A stretch of DNA of 64,000 bases, taken from contig NZ_MTSB01000001.1 of NCBI RefSeq assembly GCF_002093745.1, positions 1 to 64,000 of the forward strand, given 5' to 3'. The notes under the pieces were generated by a model. It saw nothing but the letters and a program-made list of their open reading frames with translations. It was not told where the DNA came from and did not search any database. The position numbers and the translations under genes were made by a program. This stretch comes from Pseudomonas graminis. GTDB taxonomy: Bacteria > Pseudomonadota > Gammaproteobacteria > Pseudomonadales > Pseudomonadaceae. How positions within the stretch are numbered: the first letter of the stretch is position 1; the number at the start of each line of letters is the position of its first letter. This document shows positions 55,750-64,000 of the stretch, piece by piece.

Positions 55750-58700
55750 TTGCAGCGCCTTTGCGGTTTGCCAGAACTTCCTCCGCTGTGTCGTTCTCGT
55801 CCTCGCTGATGACGTACCAGGTCCGGTAGGTCTGCCGCCGCATCCAGCCTTTGGCGATGAGGGTAATGGTCGGGCGCCCCAGCGGGTCGTAGAACTGCTT
55901 GTCGACGATGTTGTGTGAGCGTATCGAGGCGTCGTTCACATACCGGTGACTGTTGGTGAAATAGGGGCGATAGACGCGTACCGCCAGGCCTTTATTGTTG
56001 TATTCCACCCGCTCGCTGACACGCCAGCGGGGTGAGGCGTGAACGATTTTCGGCTTGCCGCCCTCCATCTCAAAATTGCCCCATTGATCGACCGCATAAG
56101 CGTCACCGTCTTCGACTTTCTGGCGGGTTTGCAAGGTGCGGCCGAATCCGTCTATCGACGCCATGCTGATGCGGATCTGTTGGTCCGGATCTTCCGGGTA
56201 GCGGTCTGCCACGAGGGCGGCGCTTGCCAGCGGAACAGTCACCAGGCCCAGTGCCGTGTTGCCGTCGTAATACAGCGCACTGGCTTGTCTGCCCAATGCG
56301 TACTCGGGTTGTAGCGCCGCCTCGCTGGCCGACGCCCAGTAATGGCCGGTGCGGTTGAGCGGAGGGAAACCGACTTCCTCACCCCGTTCCGTCCCATAAA
56401 AGCTGGTTGCCCATAATCTGCCGAACGCGTCGTAATCCGCCTCTTGGCTGTTCTGGTTTGCATCGATGATTCGCTTCGCTTGCAGCACTCGATAGTCGTA
56501 TTCGGCGAAAGTGACGCAGCCTGCCGGGTCGGTGACACGTGTCGTGAAAAGGCTGTACGCGTCGTACTCGACATGACTCCAGCCATGACTGCGGGAAGGC
56601 CTGAAAGTGACAGGCCGAAAGAAGTTTTCAGGCCCAGCATAGGTTGCAAAGCCGCGTTTGACCGACCATAGATTCAGGCTGTCTGCTGGCAGAAAGCCTG
56701 GCATCTGCTGATAGCCGATATCGATGAGTTTCTTCACCAGCGTTGCCGTGTCCATGACGCGTTGGTAAGCGCCAAGTGCCTGGTCATCCAGTTCAGCGAT
56801 TTCCGTTGCATCGGGCAGCGCTTGAAAAGTCGCCTCGCCGTCACCGCAATGGATGTAGCGCTGCACCGACAACCCGGTCAGCGTGCGCGGTATGCCGGCC
56901 AGTGGTCCCTGCGGATCAACAAAGTGTTCGTAGCTGATTTGCGTGGTCGGGAGTGCGCTTTTCTCGACGGCCATCGCGTTGCTGCGTGAGCGATAAGGCA
57001 AGCCCAGGCGCCAGCTCTGCGCCCCTTCCAAATGGATGGCTTCGGCGCGTATTTCAGTCAGATAAACCTGCTGCTGCGCTTCATCGTGGGATTCCAGCCA
57101 CCATCGCTGCTGATGAGCGTCTTCGAACGGCGGGGTGTCGTGCGGTTGCTTGCGCCGTGCGCAATTGACCTTGACTGCATGCACGGTCGAACCATAGCGA
57201 TCCCAGGCCAGACTCACATCGTGCTCGCACATGGGGTCTTCAAGCTCATCGCGCTCGTAACGGTAAGTGATGACTTCAAGGCCGAGCGGCAGCATTGATG
57301 CATGGCGCTGGTACTGATTCAGGGCTCGTAACTGTCGAACCAGATAACGGTAAGACTGAGTGGAATACAGCACCCCCGGCTGTTGATCTGCATTCAGGCC
57401 GAACACTTCGCTGCGCAATATCGAACCGGCCAGGCTGCGAGCCATCTCCCGTAAGGTGTCTTCGTCGGGTTCGGTGACGGGGCGATCGGCCTGTTCCGTG
57501 GCGTCGTAGGTGGTGAGCAGTGACTCACCAGGCAAACGTGCTTCGGTGTCGCTACGGTCGTAGTCGTCGCAAGGCCGCACAGGGTGACGACCGGTATGAA
57601 ACCAGGTCTTGGTTAAAACCGGAGCAGTGAAGCCTTTCTGAGGCTGCACAGGTGTTTCGGTGTCGGTCTGCAGGAGCAGTCCAAAACCGCGAAACTTGCG
57701 TTCGTGCGGGTCATAGAATCCCTGTCTGTACCTGAACAATTGGGTCAGCGTATTACCGGTGATCTTGTCCTGCACGGTTTGCCTGACCACCACATGGACA
57801 GGGAAGGGCAACTCCGACACCGCGGCCTTGCCCGCTGCGCGCAGCTCGTGTTTTTCATCCAGCCATTCCTGGGCCGAACTGCGATACCTGACTTCTCCGG
57901 CTGCTCCCATGTTGTTGTCCGTGGCTTTCAACAGGTAAGGCTTGTAGACACTGCCGGCCCGGTCGGCGGCGTAGTAAAAGCTCCAGTGACGAGGGGTCAT
58001 GTGTGGCACCGTCAGCACCAGGCTGGACACACCCAGCCCTGTCAGGTCCGCCGCACTGAACTGACAGAACCGGTCATAACGAACGCCCTCGGGCCAGGGC
58101 TGGTCGAAGCCTGGTGCCAGACCATTACCGCCTTCATTCATGAAGACCTGAAAGCAATCCGGCTGCAGGTACAGCAGGTCGCTGGCACCTGAGCCATCCA
58201 GATCAGCCAGTCGCACGCGGCTTGCATCGAATGTTTCGTAGGTGAAGGGCAGGCTGGCAAACAACCGGCCCTTGCCGAATCGACCGCGCCCCAGGTTCGG
58301 CCAGACGCGGATTTCGTTGTACCGGATACGAATCAGGTGCTGTTGCCCCGAGCCCAATATATCGCTGAACGCCACCAGCTCGGTCGGGCTGTCGCTGAGT
58401 AATGGCAGACGGTCCTCGTCATGAGGCACATTCACTGCGCTGGCGAAACCGTCGTTTCGTCGATTGGCGTAAAGACGAACACTGCGCGGTCCGATCAATG
58501 CAAGATCGGACAGCCCGTCGCCAATCAGATCCGCCATCTGGCCTAGCGGGTGGAAGAACTCGGTGGGGAAGGCCGAAAACGTGGCGTACCTCGACCAGCT
58601 TCTGTCCGGGTTGAGGGTAAAGAAACCGGCCATCCCCGGCTGTGCGATCACCCAGTCAAGCCGCCCATCGCCAGTCAGGTCGGTGAGCGCCTGGCGTACC

Positions 58701-60082
58701 GGTGTGGCCGAATCTGCCACCGGAATGTGTGGCAATGCCTGATAAGGTCCATAGGCAACATCGTCTGCACTGCCGGAGGTATCACGGATCGGCTCCCGGT
58801 AGAGCCAGGCGTTGTCACTCTGATACAGCACGCCAGGCAGTCCGTCGCCGTAGAGGTCTACCATCTGATAGTGCTGACCGTCGTTCAGGCCTGCCGGAAA
58901 CTCCAGCGGTGTGTAGACAGGCGCCAGGTGACTGAAATCGGTGTATTGAAATTGCATCGGCGGTTGTTGATCGACTTGCCTCCAGTCGGTGCCATCCCAT
59001 GCCTCGGAGTGCGCCGCGCTCAGCAGGCTGTAGTTGAGTGCTGTCTGTTGATACTCCAGCAACAGCCGCTGGGTCAGCAACGGCGAGTCGCCGAGTTCTT
59101 TTGGAAAGTGATGAAACATCAACACCTGCCGACACAGGCGCACATTACCCAGCTCGAAGCCGTAGGCGAAGCTTGAGTGTGGATCGCTGCGCACGGGCCA
59201 GATGAATTGCTCGCCATAACCGGGGGGCGGTTCGGCGCTGGTAACGCGTTCGCCGTAGTCGAACAGCAGGTCGAAATGCCAATGCAGCGTGTTCAGCAAC
59301 CCCTCATCCCACAGGTAAAGCATGAGGTGCGCTTCCGCGTTGCCGTAACGAACGCGGCTCAGGTAGCGCTGAGCGCTGAAGTCTCTTGGAGGGTCGTCAG
59401 GCAGGCCCTGTCCGTCTTCGGGCTTGTATTCGTACAGGATGTGTTCGCCGACCGCATTCATGCTTTCTTCCAGCAGCCATTCAGCCACGCGGTTCATGTC
59501 TGTGGGGTCCGCGATGCGCGATGATGCACGTTTGCCGTAGAGGTGAAGGCTGCCGTCAGCGCCGTGAATCAACCAGAAGCCGGGATCGACCGGGTCGATA
59601 AACCAATGCTCGATGCGATCAAACGCCCCTTCGACTCGGGCGAAGTAGCGCAACACCTGATAGGTCGCGTTCAGGTCCTGGCCGTTATAGCTGCTGACCT
59701 GGGTTGTCACGAGCGCGCCTTTGTCGTCACGCTCTGGTAACCAGGTCTCGCCACTCGGTCCAAGCATGACGTCGTCATCGTTATAGACAGGCACGCCCTT
59801 GCTGGAAAGGCGCGCGACGTGCCCGTGACTCAGGTTCCAGCCCAGTCCGAACAGGCCGTTACCCGAGGTGCTTTGGTAGCCGAGCGACAACGCGGGCGCG
59901 TAGCCTCGTCCGGGGCTGACAGGCAGGGCGATCTCCAATGACGCTGCACCGCTGCTGCCGACCGCGCCCCAGCCTTTGCCGATGCTTTGAATTGCACCGC
60001 CACCTTTGGGCAGCGACGGAGTGGCAACGGCCGGCTGCAAGGTCTCCGACGGTTGTTGCTGCGAAGATGTGTGGTCTTCCAT
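55739..60082 (-). CDS. Tc toxin subunit B (TcdB/TcaC-like)
   Basis: The 1447-residue protein starts with an SpvB-type domain (PSLPKGGGAIQSIGKGWGAV, ALSLGYQSTSGNGLFGLGWN). FG-GAP/VCBS-like repeats (LTDLTGDGRLDWVIAQPG, MADLIGDGLSDLALIGP, LADLDGSGASDLLYLQP) and TcdB middle domains follow. TcB caps the cocoon made with TcC and docks on the TcA pore by its propeller. AGGAGG sits seven bases before the ATG at 60082. It lies 18 bp after the TcA gene and overlaps the first tccC, giving an A-B-C-C order. Confidence 0.93.
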   Translation of the reverse strand: MEDHTSSQQQPSETLQPAVATPSLPKGGGAIQSIGKGWGAVGSSGAASLEIALPVSPGRGYAPALSLGYQSTSGNGLFGLGWNLSHGHVARLSSKGVPVYNDDDVMLGPSGETWLPERDDKGALVTTQVSSYNGQDLNATYQVLRYFARVEGAFDRIEHWFIDPVDPGFWLIHGADGSLHLYGKRASSRIADPTDMNRVAEWLLEESMNAVGEHILYEYKPEDGQGLPDDPPRDFSAQRYLSRVRYGNAEAHLMLYLWDEGLLNTLHWHFDLLFDYGERVTSAEPPPGYGEQFIWPVRSDPHSSFAYGFELGNVRLCRQVLMFHHFPKELGDSPLLTQRLLLEYQQTALNYSLLSAAHSEAWDGTDWRQVDQQPPMQFQYTDFSHLAPVYTPLEFPAGLNDGQHYQMVDLYGDGLPGVLYQSDNAWLYREPIRDTSGSADDVAYGPYQALPHIPVADSATPVRQALTDLTGDGRLDWVIAQPGMAGFFTLNPDRSWSRYATFSAFPTEFFHPLGQMADLIGDGLSDLALIGPRSVRLYANRRNDGFASAVNVPHDEDRLPLLSDSPTELVAFSDILGSGQQHLIRIRYNEIRVWPNLGRGRFGKGRLFASLPFTYETFDASRVRLADLDGSGASDLLYLQPDCFQVFMNEGGNGLAPGFDQPWPEGVRYDRFCQFSAADLTGLGVSSLVLTVPHMTPRHWSFYYAADRAGSVYKPYLLKATDNNMGAAGEVRYRSSAQEWLDEKHELRAAGKAAVSELPFPVHVVVRQTVQDKITGNTLTQLFRYRQGFYDPHERKFRGFGLLLQTDTETPVQPQKGFTAPVLTKTWFHTGRHPVRPCDDYDRSDTEARLPGESLLTTYDATEQADRPVTEPDEDTLREMARSLAGSILRSEVFGLNADQQPGVLYSTQSYRYLVRQLRALNQYQRHASMLPLGLEVITYRYERDELEDPMCEHDVSLAWDRYGSTVHAVKVNCARRKQPHDTPPFEDAHQQRWWLESHDEAQQQVYLTEIRAEAIHLEGAQSWRLGLPYRSRSNAMAVEKSALPTTQISYEHFVDPQGPLAGIPRTLTGLSVQRYIHCGDGEATFQALPDATEIAELDDQALGAYQRVMDTATLVKKLIDIGYQQMPGFLPADSLNLWSVKRGFATYAGPENFFRPVTFRPSRSHGWSHVEYDAYSLFTTRVTDPAGCVTFAEYDYRVLQAKRIIDANQNSQEADYDAFGRLWATSFYGTERGEEVGFPPLNRTGHYWASASEAALQPEYALGRQASALYYDGNTALGLVTVPLASAALVADRYPEDPDQQIRISMASIDGFGRTLQTRQKVEDGDAYAVDQWGNFEMEGGKPKIVHASPRWRVSERVEYNNKGLAVRVYRPYFTNSHRYVNDASIRSHNIVDKQFYDPLGRPTITLIAKGWMRRQTYRTWYVISEDENDTAEEVLANRKGAANVQ

Positions 60083-60100
60083 GACTCGGCCTCCTGGCAA

Positions 60101-63100
60101 TTATCGACGCTTCGCCGTATAGCGCATATGCACGATGATGTCGGTGATTGAATCGATGATCTCCCGTTGTGACGCCGGTCTTGAAAAGGTCAGCGCCCAG
60201 CGGGAAATCGCGCCCGTTCCCTCGAACGGCAGGTAGCGCTCATCGTCGAAGTTGAAAACAAACAGGCCGTCGTCGTCCACGCCAGTGGACAATGCGATCT
60301 CCTGGCTGGCGCGCATGTTTTCCTTGAGCGGCCCGTCTTTCCGGGCGTCCATCTGCACTGCACTGTATGACTGGGTCAGGGTGGCACGAAGGTCTTGATA
60401 CGGCCCGACCGTCACCGGCAACGAAACGCTGATACGTTTGATACGCCGCAGGTAGTGGTCGGGGTAATCTTCGTCGAGCATGGCTCTGGTGATTTCGAAC
60501 TCGGCCACCCCGTCCTGCGCCAGACGTTCGACCACGGCGTCCCAGCCGTGATTGATGCCGGTCTCACCTGCGCCGGCTTCGGGCAGTTGCCGCACCGAAA
60601 CGGTCTTGACGATCTCCATCCTGCGGTCATTGCGGGTCATGTAGGCAGCCTCCATGCGCAGCAGGTTCAGTTTCAGGGCTTCGCCTGCGGCCAGGCCGCG
60701 CCAGGCATCTTTCCAGGCCGCGGGCTGAATGAAGCTCGTCGCGTAATCGGCAATTTCATACTGCCAGCAGGCTTGCGCGGCCAGGCACAATGAAAATGTT
60801 GCGTCGTACGCCTGGTAGTAAAAGGTCGAAAACTGCCCATTGAGCCATTGATAAAGCTGACTGTTGGTGAAGCGTTTGTTTAGAAAGGCGTAGGCGGCCT
60901 CGGCCTGCTTTTTTGCCTCTTGAGCCTGGCGCAGTTGTAATGCGGTCATGCGCGTCTGGGCGTCATGGACGGCCAGTTGCAAGGTGATCTGCTCGGATTC
61001 AAGCCGCGCCTGATCGCGCGCGTTTTCCCACTCCTGAAGTCGGCGACGGAATATTTCCGAGCGTTCCAGAGCATCGCCGACAGACGCAGATAACGTGGCA
61101 GAGGCATGGGCCGCAACGGCGACCGTTTCCGGCACGCCCTCCAGACGAAAACCGCCTACCGCCCCCCCGGCCGCCGCGCCAACGGCCATGCCGCCCGTTG
61201 CCCCGGCATGAAAACCGGCATGGTTGGGCATTACTTTCAACGCCGAAGCTAAGGCGCTGGATGTGTAGGCGACACCTTCCGAGATCCGTGCTGCGAGGTG
61301 TGCTGCGGCGGCTGCGATTTCGCCTGCGCTGACATTCTCTGCAGCCAGTTGCGCATAAAAATCGGCGCGTGCATCAACGACGGCTTTGCTGGCCTCCAGC
61401 GCCTTACGGGCTTGAACTTCGACTTTTTGTGCTTCAAGTTGCAGGTCGATTGCATATTGGGCGAATTCCCAGACTTGCTGCTGTTGCAGCTCCGCCAGTT
61501 GCCCCTGTTCCTTACGCTCGATGATCGATAGCAGGGTGGACCCGAACTGGGTCAGCGTCTCCACGGCTGCACTGGCTCGGGCGAATACGACCGGGTAGCG
61601 ATAATGCGGTGTCTCCTGAGCCAGCAGGCTACCGGCACCGCCTTCGGTTGCGCCATTGGCATAAGCGGCGAGCAACGCCCGCGGGTCCAGTGGCGCTGCA
61701 AACAGTGGCAATGACAATGGCTTGCCGTCGAGGGTCAGGTTGTGGCGCAGGTTGTGCAGACGCGTCTCAAGCATGTCCCAGTATTTGACCAGCTCCGCAT
61801 TCATCGGAATGATGAAGTGATCGTTGTCTTCCTCGTTCAGGGTCGGGTCGCTGCCGAAAGTGCTCAGGCGTAATGGCGGTTGGTTGAAATGAATAGTCGC
61901 TTTGCCATTGTTGGCGGCGGCGCTGGCGCGTACTTGCTGTTCCTGCTTGATCAGTTGCGCTTCGAATGCACGCAGTTCCTTGCCGGTCGACGTCGCAAGC
62001 GCGTGCAGAGCAACAGGTGTCCACTGGCTGGTCAGCTTGATGTCCGGACGCGGTCCCAGCATATCCAGGATGCGCACGTACCAGAGCTTGGCCTCGCCAA
62101 GACTGTCGGGCGTCAATTGCCGATAGGCCATGTCGCCTCGGTCGATCAGGTTCTTGATGTAGTGGAAATACACGGCTTTCTGATAGCGGACCGGATCGCT
62201 GGCGGCGATGCCATCCGGGTCAATGGGTGAGCGCAAAAAGTGGTCGGGGTCGGAGATTTCAACCAGTGGTCGAACGTTCCAGTAGGCGGGTGCTTTGTCT
62301 GTCTCTTTGCGACCTGGGTCGAAGATGAACCCCAGCCAGAATTCTGCATCGGTGAAGCGCTGCTCCAGATTGAGACGGTGAGAAATCATGAACGGCAAGT
62401 GCAGAAACAGCTCCCAGAAGTACAAACCATTGGCCCCTCCGAAATCCATCAGATCAGTGATGCCGTCATCATCGATGGGCGGTTCCTGTAACTGCTGGGT
62501 ATCCCAGGACAAAAGGGCTTCGAGCGCGATGTTGGCCTTGTTGATCAGCTCGCGGGCGAACAGCGTATTCATGCGGATGGGGTCGCGATGGTCGGTGGTC
62601 GAGTTGTCGCTGAACTGGATGTTTGAGTCGGAGAAGTCGATGTATTCAGCGATACCCAGAATGGCGTGGGTGCGCTTGTTGATTTTGGGCGCGACGGGAT
62701 CACTTCCGCCGACGTTTGCCCACTCCAGTTCTATTTCAGTGGATTTAAGGGCGTTGCCGACCCAGGCATCGGGGGCCACGGTGTTTACGCTGAAGCCGTG
62801 GTTGATATAAAACTTTTTTGATCCGCTGATGAAGGAGGTGAGTGGGAAGTCAGGCAGTAATGTCGACTTGTCAAACGTAAAGGTTGTTTCATAGCGACTG
62901 GGCGCCGTGAGGTGATCGGTGTGAGGGGTTCTTTCAATCTCTATGAGGCTACGGGTGTGGGGATTATTCATGTTGTTGGGGTAATTAAACCATTGAGCAA
63001 AAAGAAACGTCTCAGTGTATTGAGGCTCTACACGTACAGAGGGATTCCGGTGTTCTAACATGTCGCCGTATAGCATTTTTATGAGTGCCTGAGACGCGAC

Positions 63101-64000
63101 CTCCGGGTCGGTGGCCGCCAACGACATCAGGTCGAAAGCCTCCGCCCTAAGTGTGCCGGATTCAAGGCTAATCCAGGTGGTATGATCTATAAGGTAAAGT
63201 CGGTTTTCTGGGGTGAGAAGGATATCTGTACTGGAGGGAGGATTTTCCACCGTGCTATATATGTCCACCGACAGGGTGTAACTGTGTCGTATGAGTGATG
63301 CGATTGTTAGGCGTGATCCGTTCTGTAATACAAAACGGCCATCAATGTTGAGGTCGTTGGGCGTCGTGATGAACTCGAATGTCCACTGGTTTTCTGGCTC
63401 AATCAATACGAGTGTTGTTTTAGTCATGCCCTTGATGAGGGTATCCTGATGCAGTGCAGTACTTAACGTTATTGTGGAGCTTGCAAGGTCCAGGCGGGGT
63501 GCATAGATACCAGTCATCTCGGCTATCGTTTTCTGATTGTCTCGGTAGTCCCACCATGCATCGCCCTTGTTGGGGGACGTTGTCAGGGAGGGTTTCAGTC
63601 TGATATACAAACTCCACATAAACTGAAAATTGTCCTTGTTCTTCAACGCAAACGCCCAGCAGGTCTTGCGCACGCGAGGCTGCTCCAGACCCTGGTCGGC
63701 TTTGTCGGAAATAGCCTCAACGTAGTTCGCCGTCGGAAAGGCGGGTGTGGTGTTGAAGTTTTTGTCGATAAACGCCGTGTGCAGAAAAGCATAGGTGGAC
63801 GTCGAACCGTCAGTATCACCGTTCACCAGTTGCTCCCCGGCATACATGGCGATGAACAGGGACTCGGGTGATGCCGAGACATCGAAGACGGCGATGGTAT
63901 TCAAGTCGCGTTCAAGATGGACAGCCTTACCCGCACGTTCAAACACCCCAAGGGTCGTCACATCCATGTAGATGTGTGGTGCGCTCCAGGAATCGTCATA
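60101..64000 (-). CDS. Tc toxin subunit A (TcaB/TcdA-like), 5' end outside window
   Basis: The frame is open to the window edge (YDDSWSAPHIY precedes the first visible ATG at 63967), so 1299 residues of a longer protein are seen. The C-terminal half has the TcA pore-forming features. These are a Gly/Ala-rich hydrophobic stretch (HAGATGGMAVGAAAGGAVGG), a long helical region (LQEWENARDQARLESEQITL), and the family segment LYQWLNGQFSTFYYQAYDAT with ACWQYE. TRAMLDEDYPDHYLRRIKRISV and the final jelly-roll-like end follow. TcA forms the pentameric injector. Whether it is a full-length TcdA or a split TcaB cannot be decided here. Confidence 0.9.
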   Translation of the reverse strand, partial: YDDSWSAPHIYMDVTTLGVFERAGKAVHLERDLNTIAVFDVSASPESLFIAMYAGEQLVNGDTDGSTSTYAFLHTAFIDKNFNTTPAFPTANYVEAISDKADQGLEQPRVRKTCWAFALKNKDNFQFMWSLYIRLKPSLTTSPNKGDAWWDYRDNQKTIAEMTGIYAPRLDLASSTITLSTALHQDTLIKGMTKTTLVLIEPENQWTFEFITTPNDLNIDGRFVLQNGSRLTIASLIRHSYTLSVDIYSTVENPPSSTDILLTPENRLYLIDHTTWISLESGTLRAEAFDLMSLAATDPEVASQALIKMLYGDMLEHRNPSVRVEPQYTETFLFAQWFNYPNNMNNPHTRSLIEIERTPHTDHLTAPSRYETTFTFDKSTLLPDFPLTSFISGSKKFYINHGFSVNTVAPDAWVGNALKSTEIELEWANVGGSDPVAPKINKRTHAILGIAEYIDFSDSNIQFSDNSTTDHRDPIRMNTLFARELINKANIALEALLSWDTQQLQEPPIDDDGITDLMDFGGANGLYFWELFLHLPFMISHRLNLEQRFTDAEFWLGFIFDPGRKETDKAPAYWNVRPLVEISDPDHFLRSPIDPDGIAASDPVRYQKAVYFHYIKNLIDRGDMAYRQLTPDSLGEAKLWYVRILDMLGPRPDIKLTSQWTPVALHALATSTGKELRAFEAQLIKQEQQVRASAAANNGKATIHFNQPPLRLSTFGSDPTLNEEDNDHFIIPMNAELVKYWDMLETRLHNLRHNLTLDGKPLSLPLFAAPLDPRALLAAYANGATEGGAGSLLAQETPHYRYPVVFARASAAVETLTQFGSTLLSIIERKEQGQLAELQQQQVWEFAQYAIDLQLEAQKVEVQARKALEASKAVVDARADFYAQLAAENVSAGEIAAAAAHLAARISEGVAYTSSALASALKVMPNHAGFHAGATGGMAVGAAAGGAVGGFRLEGVPETVAVAAHASATLSASVGDALERSEIFRRRLQEWENARDQARLESEQITLQLAVHDAQTRMTALQLRQAQEAKKQAEAAYAFLNKRFTNSQLYQWLNGQFSTFYYQAYDATFSLCLAAQACWQYEIADYATSFIQPAAWKDAWRGLAAGEALKLNLLRMEAAYMTRNDRRMEIVKTVSVRQLPEAGAGETGINHGWDAVVERLAQDGVAEFEITRAMLDEDYPDHYLRRIKRISVSLPVTVGPYQDLRATLTQSYSAVQMDARKDGPLKENMRASQEIALSTGVDDDGLFVFNFDDERYLPFEGTGAISRWALTFSRPASQREIIDSITDIIVHMRYTAKRR

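Overview
The window looks like the chromosome of a Pseudomonas of the P. syringae/P. fluorescens type. From memory, the order of housekeeping genes follows the P. aeruginosa PAO1 PA4350-PA4398 segment almost gene for gene: olsB-olsA, acpH, pyeR-pyeM-xenB, argP/argO, sodB, bifA, the imelysin cluster, inaA-methyltransferase, colS-colR, groEL-groES, fxsA, SDR, DUF481, ATL, ampG, mscS, yajQ, panE and a PAS histidine kinase. No tRNA, rRNA, CRISPR array or transposase was seen. All assignments come from reading the sequence and from recalled family motifs; no database search was run.

Layout. 1-5450: a REP pair, a cobalamin adenosyltransferase, a PAS sensor kinase, panE, yajQ and an MscS channel. 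5515-14205: a type VI secretion (T6SS) accessory island on the minus strand, vgrG - tle3 lipase - tla3 adaptor - PAAR - second tla3-like gene - lipoprotein. The first four genes are joined by 4-base start/stop overlaps, and the two adaptor genes share a 0.6 kb near-identical 3' tract. 14500-22000: ampG, an alkyltransferase-like protein, a DUF481 outer-membrane protein, an SDR, fxsA and groES-groEL with a heat-shock-type promoter. 22179-27290: a small Cys-containing secreted protein, then the ColRS system flanked by two good matches to the ColR box. One lies before a PAP2 phosphatase and one before the methyltransferase-inaA operon. 27328-32723: an iron-uptake-like cluster of two imelysins, a di-haem protein and a DUF1513 protein. 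32905-44676: bifA, sodB, argO/argP, an NAD-dependent reductase, a coiled-coil membrane protein, xenB-pyeM-pyeR with a palindromic operator, acpH and the ornithine-lipid genes. 44923-48183: a serine hydrolase, a small membrane protein, a YceI-like protein and a cardiolipin-synthase-like phospholipase D.

48184-64000 is a second accessory region. It starts just after the cardiolipin-synthase-like gene, whose last ~100 bp recur in diverged form at 50282-50382. Between the two copies lie a DUF6124-type gene with a structured, self-complementary leader that resembles a C4-type antisense RNA, an unknown membrane protein, and a decayed T6SS module. The decayed module consists of an hcp start fragment fused to an effector tail, followed by an intact Tai4-like immunity gene. 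Then comes an insecticidal toxin-complex (Tc) locus on the minus strand: a TcA gene running off the window end, TcB, and two tandem TccC genes. The TccC cores share ~871 bp at almost 100% identity. Their C-terminal cargo domains are homologous to each other but strongly diverged, and I do not recognise them; this is the most interesting undescribed element of the window.

Together the window shows a conserved envelope/stress/regulatory backbone (ColRS, ampG, groE, bifA, ols) interrupted by two toxin-delivery islands. Both islands carry long direct repeats that could mediate deletion or chimera formation.
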